Assembly: GCA_944990035.1 (NCBI GenBank)
Contig: CALYLX010000137.1
Coordinates: forward strand, 124,001-188,000
Direction of reading: 5' to 3'
Source of the DNA: Clitopilus passeckerianus
Taxonomy: Eukaryota > Basidiomycota > Agaricomycetes > Agaricales > Entolomataceae
Length of the DNA: 64,000 nt
Part shown: positions 9,569 through 21,108 of the stretch, piece by piece
How the letters are laid out: every line of letters begins with the position of its first letter
Position numbering within the stretch: the first letter of the stretch is position 1
Program-made: the position numbers and the translations under genes
The notes under the pieces: generated by a model
The model's input: only the letters and a program-made list of their open reading frames with translations
Databases searched by the model: none
What the model was told of the DNA's origin: nothing

Positions 9569-11233
9569 ATGCAATTATCGATCTCGCGTGAACCCCGACA
9601 TCATTCAGTGCCCACGTTGAGCCCAACAACTTCACATCGCCTTGAACAATCGGACTCAATGCCTCTTTCATTGCACCACGACGACACTCGCCCCTTTGAA
9701 GGAATCGCAATACCAGACGTTGTCCATACCATCAAGCCGTCTCTTAGTGAATACCTCGACGAATCTATGGACTCAGGAGATCTATCTATGCAGCATATAC
9801 CAGCGGACGAATCTTTCTCTCAGATACGTCCTTTATTCTCGTCGACGCCACCGAAAAGCATCAAGGATCAAGATATTTCTGTAGAGCCCAGAATTTTTGA
9901 GCAAGATTCCATGGATCACTCCAGCTCAGACCTCTCCCTATACATGCACGAATATCAGGACCTTCATTTCGGATCGGATAGCCATCCCAGTGACGAATCT
10001 CTCAGCTTTGAACCCCATACGACTGATATCCTCGATGCCAGTCTACTTTGTCCCCACTTTCCCATTGGCCATCGGCTCAACCCATATTTCTCCGAAGTCT
10101 ACCAGTTGGAGGAGGAGCTTGGATCGGGTGGTTACGGTTTCGTTATGACGGCTGTTCATCGGCGAGACGGATATGAAGTCGCAGTCAAATTCATCATCAA
10201 AAGCAAGGTGCCAGAGCACGCCTGGACCGACCATGAGACCCTTGGCCGGTTACCGACTGAAGTCATGTTATTGAGCTTTGTCGATCACAAGAACATCGTC
10301 AAAGGGCTCGACCTCTTTGAGGACGAGATCTACTACTACTTAGTACGTTTAAGCTATGTTTCTATTCAAGGTCACCAATCCAACTCTTCGACCAGGTCCA
10401 GGAGTTGCATGGTTCGCCATGGCACAAGCGCAGACGCCAGAACCGGAGATGCGCATCCTCCGAGTCAATTAGCCCAGCAACACCCTATCTGTCCCCTTCC
10501 ATCTCCACGACCTCGCTTTCGAGCTCTCGAGGAAGTAGCTCCCCCAACTTACCGTCAACCCCACCCAACATCCCCGAGCCACTTCCGGTAGTGAACCACA
10601 TAACAAAGAAGCCCATCGCTCAACGGCCAGAATACCGCAGACGTGCATCTCATGACCTCTTTGAATGCATCGAGCAATCAGAGCACAAGCGTCTATCCGA
10701 GCGGCAGGCCAAATATGTCTTTGCGCAGGTCGTTGATGCTGTTTACTACCTCGACAAAAACGGGATTTCTCACCGGGATATCAAGGATGAGAATCTCGTG
10801 ATAGACGAGGATCTTCGGGTATGTATACGCACTATCGCATACCTTGAATAACTGTTGATGTTGATTTCCTCTGCAGGTCAAGCTTATTGACTTCGGAAGT
10901 GCATCATGTGTCGACCCAGATGAACCTCGCCCTTATTATACCCTATTCTACGGTACAACTGCCTACGCCTCGCCAGAAATTCTCCTCAAGAAAGAGTATC
11001 AAGCAGCTCCTGCGGAGATTTGGACTCTCGGAGTGCTCATGTCGTACCTTTTGACAGGCTCATCCCCATTTCCCACTGTCAAGGATGCTATTCACGGCAG
11101 GATGGTGGTTGTGGATTTGCCCAGTGTCCGACTCTCGAGGTCTGCGATGAGCCTTATGCGTCGGTGTCTGGATCCCGATCCTCGTACTCGCGCTACTATC
11201 GAAGAGGTCAGGGCCCATCGGTGGTTCCGTTGA
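9569..11233 (+). CDS. Ser/Thr protein kinase of the PAS-kinase (Psk) type
   Basis: Three exons, 9569-10342, 10396-10818 and 10877-11233, give 517 residues. Residues about 1-165 are disordered and acidic/Ser-rich. The kinase domain follows: Gly loop ELGSGGYGFVMTA, VAVKF with the ATP-binding Lys, YYYLVQELHGSPW at the hinge, a Ser/Pro-rich insert of about 75 residues, then DLFECIEQ, catalytic loop HRDIKDEN, DFGSA, activation-segment ASPE and a C-lobe ending RAHRWFR. The ELHG hinge, DLFECI, HRDIKDEN and VKLIDFGSA are typical of PAS kinases (yeast Psk1/Psk2, animal PASK), which link nutrient state to sugar metabolism and translation. No PAS sensor domain can be seen upstream, so nutrient sensing by that route is not supported. 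All catalytic residues are present. Confidence 0.88.
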
Positions 11234-11595
11234 AACATCCTCAGGATGTACCAAAAAGCCTGACAAGGGCACTGTAGTTTATCATCGGAAACCTTCTCTC
11301 CATTGTATCTATACTATCACCATACCTTCTTCGAGCTCTGGCAGTTCGCATATCTCCAGCATACTTTTCGTTTCCTCTGCATACGCATCGTTATACCCTA
11401 GACTCTTTCACGTTCGTGTACTTTATGTTTTACTATTGCATTGTTACTGGACCACACTCTCTGTTCGCACGTCTACATCAAATACATTCGGGGCTTAATA
11501 CAGTCAGCTGGCCAGAATACTTGAAGTCCGGAGATCAATGCATGTCCACGTACAAGAATCGAGCAACCACAACAAGGCATATCGACAAAGAGAAA
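11234..11595. other. Shared 3' region of two convergent genes
   Basis: About 360 nt between the kinase stop and the stop of the minus-strand transporter. It is T-rich (11281-11450), as expected for 3' UTR sequence. No gene seen. Confidence 0.45.
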
Positions 11596-14500
11596 CTAGG
11601 CAGCATCATCAAGCCGACGGTCGCTATCTTCTGGAGAAAGGAAAAGAGCCTCAAACTCTTCAGCAGACTCTCCGATCACTCCAAAGGCGTTCTGCAAGGT
11701 CCTTCCAAGAGATTCCAACTCTTCGGTAACACCTTTCATCGCCAAGGCATAAGCAAAGAACAGAAGTTGCCTCGACCCTTTCACCTCTCGGTTTCTGACC
11801 ACATCTAACTTCCTGATCGCCTCAACCTTGCAAGGGTGTTCAGAGAAGATACTTAATCGGAAGAGACAAAGGACGTACCAGTCTTTGCCTAGCTTTCTCA
11901 GCAGGAGGCAGATACGGTGGAAGTGGCGTTTTGAGCTTAAATGCAGACGCAAGCACGGAGAAAGACAGGAGAATATTTCCGACCATCTCATGTCGTTCCC
12001 TGTTAACCGGAATGATGAAGTCTCGTCGGACGCTCTATATAGAGGGTCAGCTATCAGGTTAATACATCGTATGTGGTCACTCACAGTGTACCATTCTTCT
12101 CGCGTTGTCACACAACGAATACTGTGTAACCTGTCCAGTATTGTCTGGAGGCTGGTCAAGATGCCCCTGTATAAGAGCACAGGGAACGGTCCTTTTAGGC
12201 GTGGTTCATGCTGCGTCAAAGCCAGCAACCCCTGCAGCTCAATCAACTTGATCTGGAGATGAAGTTCCCTGTATATATATTTGTCAATAATAGTCGGGAG
12301 GAAAGATACGAAGTATGCTCACATAGCCATGAATTCCCTGATAGAGTTATTCAGCCTAGTGAGCTGAAAAGTTGAGGCCTCGGTCATCTCTGTTTCAGCC
12401 TCCCCTGAACCGTCCTCTCTGCGGTATTCGGGGGCAAAGGAGTTGGAAGCTACTAATCGAGAGTAGAGCCAGCCGGTATTTAGACAGAACCTAAATGAAG
12501 TTTCATTAGTCTTGAGAGTGACCACGATGAGAATAGTTGAACGCACTCGGTCAGAGCATGCAGGAGTTCCCGACGGGCTTCGGTTGGCCACCAGATTCTT
12601 GATACAATGGCAGCCCAGACGACACCCGCAGTAACAGCTACTGCACGATGGGTAGCAACATATACCACTGAGAGGTCCTTATCTCGAGCATTGTAGCTGG
12701 AGTAATCGTGTGAGCCAACTTTAAAAACAATATGGGGCTAACGGTGCTCACGAGTATAAGCAAGTCAGGTTATACGTTAGTAAAAGGAAACGTGAAGCAG
12801 TTCCATACTCTGGTCGACTCAAGCCGAGGTAAAAGCAGGGTATCGAGTAGAAGAAGCCGAATATCGAAAGAATGACAGGGTCTTCGGGGAAGAGTGAATA
12901 TATTCCGGCGGCTACCGCAGCACCAAGCCTGTGAGGATTGCGGCTGAGTGGCTGACAGACACGCGTTACGTGATTGAGACTCACAGTGTACAGAATATGC
13001 GCTGTAAGCTCAGGTTGTTTGTCTACAGATTTGGTTAATAACCTATACAATAAGCAACTTTGGTACACTCACTGCTCCAATTGTAGGCGAGATGACAACG
13101 AAAAACTATCATCACCATGAGTTCGATGCGTACATTTAGTGGGCTGGGAAACAGATACCGATATGAGGGCCCACTCTCCCTGGAATTCGAGGAAAATAGG
13201 TCGTGTGTTGTCAAAGAAAGCGGGGGCCGCCAGTACTGCCATCGCCATACCGGCTTTGAAAGCATACTTGAAATCTCGCTCTGTCAATCGGCTGCCGATG
13301 GTCCATAACGTTTGCTTGATCCGGCCAAGCCAAGTCAACTCGTGGCGGGACGGGGTTTGAAGGGTATCTGGAGCATGGGGCCGAACTTTTGGAAACGCTG
13401 GGACTGGGTGCCGGCCCTCGTACTTTATATATGTAGCTGAACAGAGGAGGGGTCAGCTCAATAAACGTGACATTGGGGTCAGACATACATAGCCGTTTTC
13501 TAAGGCCTTCCCTAGGCCGGTTCTTCTGAGCCTCATCCTTGGTGAAGAGGTTTTTGATGAATCGCGTCCACCAGTGATCACGATGGGCTCGTTCATGTTC
13601 AAAGGCATATATGCGCCTCATGGCATCTATCAAAGACGTCATCTCCCTTGCAAATTCTTGCAGAGTGAAGATAAAGCTATCAAATTTATCAGCCGGCCGT
13701 TAGAAATTATTTGGAAAAAGAACCCACAAATAAACTAGGAAGATGTCCTCATTGTCGTTCCCTGCTGTCAAAGGGTTGACAACGTAATCGCCTCTGTTTG
13801 TTGATACAGATGCTATTGATTGGTGGGAGTCTGTGAGGTTATCGCTCCTCCTATACCAGCGAAGCACAGCATGGTTAGAGGTGCTCTCGAATCTGACCAA
13901 GGCCCGTTCGATGCCATCCATCAGCTCGACGAATTCGGCTGCACTGAACCCTCCTTTCCTCTTCCCGGCATGAGAATGTTCAAAAGCTTCTTTCAGGCGT
14001 TTGAGCGAAGCCGTACATGAAGACTAAACAAGGTCATTAGGCTTTGGTATGAATGGAAGGTATATGTGGTTACCGAAAGTGCTTTCAAAGGAGGCCCAAG
14101 TTCGTCCACAACGTCACCAAACATGTCAGCTGCGGCCTTCAGCATTGCCCTCTCTTCATCTTCCTCGCTCAGAGGCTCCAAACCAACCCCGTCCTGCTGC
14201 CGTCTTTTGTCCTTTCGCCGCTGGCGTCTTGACATACCAACCTTAGTCAACTCGTATTGCAGTCTTGTGCCACTTCTCAAGCCATTTAGATGCTGACCTA
14301 GCCTGTTCAGGCTATCAACGGTGTCTTCATATGCAGCCTTTCCTGTGTTGGCGGCCCAGGAAGTAGGCCCATCGCCTCGAGGGACCCATTCAGTTCTTGC
14401 TTCTCCAAGACTTTTCTTCAAACTGGTAAAACTGCTCTGATGGTTCTCGACGGCTCTTTGCACCTTCTCCAGATGGGACTTAACATGCACACCACCTTCC

Positions 14501-15990
14501 AGCAGAAAGGTACTCGTGAGCATATTGAGGACGGTTGAGAAGGAGTCCAAGGTCTTTGACATGTTGTTTTGAAGATTCTGGGTTGCCGTTTGGGGCCAAA
14601 TGGAGAGGCAGACGATATTGGAGATGAGCGATCCAAAACCAACAATCGCTGCCACTTGCAGCAGGGTGTGCAGGCCGCCTTCCTTGACAACTCTATGACC
14701 TTTGTCAGGGCTTTGCATTGACTGAAGTTGTGAACAGGACCTACACCGTCGATATCAGAATAACCATCATGCTGCAAGCTGGCGATAGAGTTAGCATATA
14801 TGCGGTGATTTCTCAAGAGATAGCTCACCCGTATTGTACGAAGGGTTTGCCATCCATACTTTGGACCAAGCAATGGCACTCATACTGACACCAACCCAAA
14901 TAATGGCAATTACATCTCCAAGCCATTCCAGCCCCGGGCTGAGCTCCAACCACCAATACACTGACATTGACGCCAACGAAACGAAAGCCGCATAGAGAAC
15001 ACCAAGGGCGCAGAGGAGGTCTGCTTCAATCATTCCACCCATAGTCTTAGCAGGGTTATAGTACACTGCTCTGAAAGCAACAAGTAAGTTACCAGTACAG
15101 CAAAGATCTTCAAGGAGCCAGGCTCACATGCTTGCCACGAGATGTGCACTTGGGGACGGCTTGGTCGAGCCAGGTCCGTATGAGGTGATGGAACCAATGA
15201 AGCGGGACAGCGCCGGCATGTATGTGAAGAGAGATGCAAGGAAATATGCCAACGAACATTTGAAAATGTTGCGGTATAAGGGAGGGATATTGGGTATGCG
15301 TTTCCACCAACTTCGACTGATTTGGGTGGGGGTGCCGGGAATGTCGTCCTCCGAATCCGAGTCTTCTGACGCCGTACTTGTATCAGAATCATAGGTGGTA
15401 TCGGCCTCATGGAATCTTCCTGGAGCTGTGCGTGCGGGGCTCGTCTCACGAGATGGGCTTGATAACCTCGACCTCACAACGTTCGGCGGTTCTAGCATAC
15501 CAGACTCGCTCGCCATCATCGAGCCCTGTGGGGAGGTAACGAGTGCAGAACGAACTCTATGGCCGGTTGGCGTTGAGCTTGCTGTTCGCAGGTCAGCATA
15601 GGGCCCTTCGTTCTCCATAAGCTGCCCAAACAGCGTCCATTGGTGGTCTGGTGGGGAGGCAAGACTGAATCCTGGCCGACTACTAACACTGGATGGACCA
15701 GGTTGAGCGGTTGGGGTCCGTTGCCTGACGCTGTATGGTGACGAGGTACTACGTTTCCCCATAGTTGGCCGTGGCCGTGGGGCACTGCCATCCCCGAAGT
15801 CATGAGCAGACGAACGGCTGGGAGATGTGTATGGAAGCTGGTCTGGCGACCCAACAAGCAGGTTGGTAGTTGAATCCGCATCCTCAAGGGTCAGTGAGTG
15901 AGCTTCAAAGGGGTCCATGAGGGATTTCCTCAAAGACGCTCTCTGGGTTGGTGTTGGTGTCCGAGAACTGTCCTGGTCATTGTGCATCAT
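11596..15990 (-). CDS. Large ArAE/FUSC-type membrane transporter (Brefeldin A sensitivity-related)
   Basis: A many-exon gene with first exon 15128-15990 starting MMHNDQDSS; the open frame upstream of it has no ATG. The N-terminal 230 residues are Ser/Thr/Pro-rich and likely phosphorylated. A first membrane block starts at LYRNIFKCSLAYFLASL and continues through VASIAVYYNPAKTMGGM, VYWWLELSPGLEWLGDVIAI and LHTLLQVAAIVGFGSLIS. A long soluble, charged middle follows. The second membrane block contains FKAGMAMAVLAAPAFF, LGAAVAAGIYSLFPEDP, SIFGFFYSIPCFYLGL and AVAVTAGVVWAAIVSRIWWP. A helical cytosolic end closes with EDSDRRLDDAA. This order matches fungal proteins with ArAE_2_N, FUSC_2 and ArAE_2 domains, relatives of aromatic-acid and fusaric-acid exporters. 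Substrate unknown. It lies directly downstream of a P450 on the same strand. Exact exon borders beyond the first are approximate. Confidence 0.85.
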
Positions 15991-16313
15991 TTGGCAGCAC
16001 GTCGCGTTGCCTTCGCGTGCCAAGGCGAATATGTCAGTGGCGTGAGACGATTACTTTTGGGAGGGTTCTCTGAGACTGCGATAAGGACTTGCAGAACGCC
16101 AAAGGCTTGTAAAGTTCGCAGAAAGACACCAAGCTCGACGAATGCGTCCCCGACACGGCTGGGAATAGCGATCAACACTGCCGTCGGCAGTCGTTGGCAG
16201 GTCTGTGGTCGCCAATTCAGGCACTCTTGCGCGTCACCGTTAAAGCCTAAAAATAAGCCAGGCCGCCGCCTCGTGGCAGATTATAATTTATTACGTTGCT
16301 AAAGTACATTTCT
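15991..16313. other. Gap between P450 and transporter genes
   Basis: About 320 nt holding the end of the P450 transcript and the transporter promoter/leader. A frame open in continuity with the transporter reaches to 16023 but lacks an ATG. No separate gene. Confidence 0.4.
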
Positions 16314-18491
16314 TTATGTTCTACACGTAAGTATTATGGGTAGTCTACCCTTTACTGTAACAAGGAAGTCCTGTATTTCCTCTTCCCAAGTTTCAGGCCT
16401 AAAACCTTTCTCGAACTGAAGTTCGAATTTCTGGACTATCGCACAAACCACGCTACGCAGTTCGTGCATTGCTAGTCGTTTTCCTATGCAGTCGGCGGGA
16501 CCATAGGAGAAGGGTATAAACGCAGATGCGTTGTGTGTAAAGAGACGCGGGTCTCCGAGCAATCGGGGTTCGAGAGCCAGACGTTCGTTGGTTGAGAGCC
16601 ACCGTTCCGGAATGAAGCTTGATGGGAAGGAAAAGTTTCGTTCATCTCTGTGAAGAGTGTAGATGTGAACATTCGTCGTTGTTCCTTCCGGGATGAAGCT
16701 AAGCTCAAAAAGTGAGTGATCCATACGTTCGGAGGCCAAGATGGTAGTAGCTTACTGGTCTCCTAGCATATGCCCGCCGCTTCCTATCTTCGGAGACCGC
16801 ATGCTACCACTTAGAACAGGGGGCATCATCCGAAGAGCTTCATTACTGCGCAGGTTTCGCATGAGTACCGAGGTGGCGCGGGGGATATACAATTCGAAAG
16901 GGTTCTACTCACATGACAGCGTTCAGATATGGCAATTGGGCCAGTGCGTTCAAGTCATCTGAGGTCACCTTAGCCTCATCCAACTCCGTCTGTAGCCGTT
17001 TGTGCGAGTTCGGATTGCAGAGAAGAAGCCAGAACAAATGGGATAGTGCCGGCGCCACAGTGTCAGCTCCTGCAATGATGGCTAGTAAGCTATCACCAGC
17101 CACTTGTTCAATCGACGGTCGTTCTTTTTCAACACCGGCTTCGTCCATCTGTGCTCGCATTTTGTCAGTGAAGGGGCTTGTGAAGATTCCGGTACCGGAG
17201 TTCACGTACCAGATGATAGAATAAGTCTTTACTGGGAGAGCCATCGGTAATTCTCCTTGTGATTCGCCGGCTTCCAAAGGCCCTGAACAAGTTCTGATGA
17301 TAATAAATGGTTGGTATCCATCGACGGAAAGGGACCAGCCAAGGGAGATGCGCCAGGAGAAGGCAGCCCCTAAAGGTCTAGTTCAACTCATTAAAGCATC
17401 ACGAAAACACTTGGCAAACACACCGTTGAGAATTGTCCATCATGCTGCATAGGTCCTCTGTGTCTCTGCTTTGCATCAGCTCTTCGCCCCAGCCGAACCT
17501 GCATGCTCATCAGACTCGTCAAAAGATCCGCCAATCTGAAAACATACGCCATATCATTCATGAAGTCATATCTACCGCACGGTGGTTAGAATCACATCAG
17601 GGAGAAATGGTTTCCACTCACGAGAACCAACTGATCCATTTCGCCATATCCACAGGTGTACTTTCATGACGATCGAGTTGTTCTCCTAGCTGAGACACTC
17701 TTCTGCAGAGGTGCGTGTAGTAGGATTTGAGCGCGTCGGAGGAGAAGGCACGACTCCAGATCTTTCGCCGTCGGGCATGCTCTCGGACATTCCTCTGACC
17801 GATCAAGGATCGATGTGGACCATTCTGCTCCGCAAATTGACCATCCCAATCTGAAGAAGTGAATGGTTGGTATGGACGGGGTGCCTTAACGCCGGTAAGA
17901 ATGGAATGTCGACTCACAGGCGGCCTTCGGCATTCCAGCCGGTCCTAACATGGGAATAATCACCTCGGGCGTGCAGAACGAGAGTTCGTTGGGTCCTTCC
18001 GGAGAATTAGGTACGGGTAAAAGGAAGACAATAGTCCACGCACCGATTCGAACGACGTCCCCGTATCGTTGGTGAAGCTCGTAGTAGTAAAGATGTTGCT
18101 TTCCTCCCCAAGCCTTGTAGGCAAACCAGATTTTTGTCAGCTTGCACACCAATGGTCCCGGATATTTGGCGAGAGGGTGAAAGGGGGAGAGTCGGTAAAT
18201 CGTGGTCGATAGCAGGAGTGAGCCAATGTGAATGAACCATGCTGTGATTGCTGCTGTAAAGACATTCTTGGCATGCAAGTCCAGTAGTAAAGGCGTTCCC
18301 AAGGTCAAAGGTACGAGCACCAACAACACGAAATGCCACGCAGTACAATGAGGTTCAAGCCTGTTGTAGACCCAATGACAACCCTGAACGTCGGTTAGAT
18401 CGATGATTGGGCGGGGAAGAAGAGGACAATGACGACTTACGATGCCAATGAGGGAGATGAGAGCCAGGGCTTGATGATACTCAAGGGCCAT
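16314..18491 (-). CDS. Cytochrome P450 monooxygenase
   Basis: A many-exon gene starting at the ATG 18491 (MALEYHQALALISLIGIVS); an upstream in-frame GTG at 18512 is unlikely to be used. Hydrophobic helices at the N-terminus anchor it in the ER membrane. Then come the proline hinge FHPLAKYPGPL, YGDVVRIGPNELSF, helix C (HARRRKIWSRAFS), helix I with AGADTVAPALSHL containing the oxygen-activating Asp-Thr pair, the K-helix ExxR as NEALRMMPP after removing an intron at about 16850-16910, the PERW motif, and the haem loop FSYGPADCIGKRLA with the axial Cys. All key residues are present, so a working enzyme is expected. It would oxidise a lipophilic substrate with electrons from P450 reductase. Family number cannot be assigned by eye; it resembles large basidiomycete-specific clans. 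The neighbour downstream is an ArAE-type transporter. Confidence 0.92.
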
Positions 18492-19007
18492 GTTGGCTAA
18501 TCCAGCGTTCACCGAACGAACTGCATGGTTAAATGCAATTTCAGGTCGAAGCAGGGCCGACTAACTAGTGGCGCTTTGATACCCGCTTGCAGTTTTAACC
18601 GAGAAGACGTCGAGCCTAACGAAGCTAAGAGCACACACCTGTCAGTATGCCCGGGGAAGGGTTTGATGACTGACGTACCTTTAGTAAGTCTTTGGTTGTC
18701 ATGTGGGTAGAATCGCTGAGAAGGTAGAGATGAACTCGTCTGATCTCGTTCCCAGACGAGCCGGCTTTGCTGCAAATGGCTAGGAACATTCGATGAAGAA
18801 AGCGCAAAAACAGCGTCCTCCGAAGATGCGGAGTGCAACCGTGATGTTCGAACAAGCCCAAGTTGGGCATACTTCACCGTATCACCGAAATGAATTCGAT
18901 TCGCGAGTCAATGGCATCGCTAGAGCATCGCTAACGCATGGGCAAAGCCTATAAGATTAATCCTCATTAAGTACAGTAAGTAGATCGGTAGATGGTACCG
19001 TATCATA
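18492..19007. other. Gap upstream of the P450
   Basis: About 515 nt between the PPR gene stop and the P450 start, both on the minus strand. An 81-codon minus-strand frame starting at 18870 shows no domain or splice support and is not annotated. The stretch probably holds the P450 promoter. Confidence 0.4.
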
Positions 19008-20921
19008 TCAGCTACTCCGTTCTTCTGGCAGTTGAGCAGCTCCCTGCATCCCGCCCGACTCGATAAAGCGTAATGCCGCTCCGTCGATAGGATTAAGTTC
19101 CTGGCCCCTGGACGATGACGGGTCATTAGGGAATTTGTATGTATACGCGCGCGATATGGCTTTCGCGAGGCCAGGTGTGGGACGATACTTCTGCTCATTC
19201 ATCTCGTCAACGGCAACCTTGAAGCGTGAATCCTCTCTCTGAATGAGTGTTTCAATGAGTTCGGCATAAACACTGTACGGTGGTTTGAAGCCAGCCGACT
19301 TCATCTCTTCTAGATACCAGAAAGCATCTTGATAGTCATCTTGGGTGAGGCAAAGCGATATGAAATGTCGGTATGTGTTGGAATCTCGAGAAATGCCTGC
19401 TTTCGTCATGTCTTCTAGTAACGTATCCCCCAATTTTCGGTGGCGCATGTTGACACATCCTTGTAGGAGGAAGTTGAAGATTGCGGTATCTGCGGGTATT
19501 TTGTAGTCCGATAGTGCCTTGTAGAGTCCCATGGCGCGCTGTAAGTCGCCAAGGTCAATTGAAGCTTTGATGAGACCTGTGAGGATTGTTGGCTTGATCA
19601 CTTTCCCCTCGCCTTGAAGTTCGTCAACAATTGACCAGCACTTATCAATGCCGTCGGTGGTCTTTAGCTGATCCGCGAACAAGTAGGATGTTTCTGTGCG
19701 AAGTTGGGCTCCAAGGCCTTCCACGATAGGTAGCGCCTGTATGGCATTCTTGAGCTCTCCCTTCTTAATGAATGCCTCCAGGAGAGCTGCCGCATGGGGC
19801 TCAACGATGTCCACACCCCCCTTATGGAGGGTATCTAGGACGTCTGTAGCTAGGTCAGGGAGGCCGCAGCGTGCAGCTGTTGCAAGCACGGCGGTACAAA
19901 GCCCCTCCCCGGGTAGCTGGTTGTGTTCATGTATAGCCATCTTCCAGGCTCTAGAGGTACCTTCACCCTATCAAAGAATTAACGAATTTCGATACGGTAA
20001 TAGGACGGAACGTACGTAGAGGGCTTCGGCGGATGATATCAAGCAATTCAGCCACGTTTCCTTATCCACTCTTCGCACCGACAGGTCCTCATACCAGTCG
20101 ATTAAATCAATGGCGAGCCTCGGGTAGCCGCGTCGGGCAGCAGCTACTATCACGGACTGCGTTACATCGAACTCAGGAACAACGCCATATGCGGAGGACG
20201 AGTAGAGCCATTGAAGGGCCATCTCAAGGTTGCCTGAATCTCGAAAGTATGAGGCGATGGTCGAGAACGTGGCGGAGTTGGGCATAATCTTCAGCTCATT
20301 CATCTTCTGAAGAACGAGCCAGAAGTAGGGGGAAATGTACTTAGACTGCGCCTATAATTAGAGTTAGAAACGACTTCAAGAAGCTCTCAATGTATTCGAA
20401 TTGACCTTGAGTAAGGAATTCATGGTCCTAATGTCTGGCTGCAATCCCGAGGCGAGAAGGTCTTCAAGAATGGCCCAGGAGTCCATCTGGAGTGAACTGT
20501 TTTTTGCAGCCGACTCCATGAGTGCATTGTAAGTGACCAAGTCGGGTTCCATGCCAGCATCCTTCATTTGAATAGCAGTTTGCAGGCAATTGAGGAAGCG
20601 TGACGACCTGGACTGGTCCACTAACTCCATAATCACTCGGCCTCTCGTTGTTTTATTGGCTTGGGGTCCTACATTCCCATCGAAGCCGGAAATACGAGCA
20701 GACGAGCTTGCATGCGACGGTTTCTCTTCCGAGGCATCTTGGCTTTGGGCTACCGTGTATCTTCTACGGTATGCATTGACTGCTAGGATTGAGCATTAGC
20801 CGGTTTTCAGCGTTAAACATCTTGACTCACCATTTCGAAATTCCAACCAGCTCTCTGTCTGACGTGCCCTGGGTGTCCCTAGACGAGTACCGGCACGTTT
20901 CAAGGAATTAGCGACGAGCAT
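19008..20921 (-). CDS. Pentatricopeptide-repeat (PPR) protein, probably mitochondrial
   Basis: The start at 20921 gives MLVANSLKRAGTRLGTPRAR, an Arg-rich, acid-free leader typical of mitochondrial import. Four exons are needed, with introns near 20785-20832, 20350-20405 and 19970-20015. The body is a chain of degenerate 35-residue helix pairs: GMEPDLVTYNALMESAAKN, SGLQPDIRTMNSLLK, LKIMPNSATFSTIASYFRDS, YKIPADTAIFNFLLQGCV, GISRDSNTYRHFISLCLTQD and GFKPPYSVYAELIETLIQR. At least six to eight repeats can be seen. PPR proteins bind specific RNA and act in processing, stability or translation of organelle transcripts; in fungi nearly all are mitochondrial. The target RNA cannot be told from the sequence. 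No catalytic (SMR, DYW) tail is present. Confidence 0.87.
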
Positions 20922-21108
20922 AAGACTGGGACCCTCGTTAACGTCGCCGCTGGCGTCGAGCACAACTTTTCGAGGCTAATGGCAAACAGACGCAAATAAC
21001 GCCCTGCACGTGCAACCTTGTTTCGATTTTGGCCAGACTGACTCTGCTCCGTTCCGCTCTGCCACTGTCGCGTCGCTCTGCGATACCTCCTCGCGACTTT
21101 CTTCAATT

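Noticed and set aside
15991..16023. Extension of the transporter start to 16023
   Set aside because: The codon there is TTG; the first ATG is at 15990.
18625..18870. 81-codon minus frame upstream of the P450
   Set aside because: No domain, no clear splice partners, and it lies where the P450 promoter should be.
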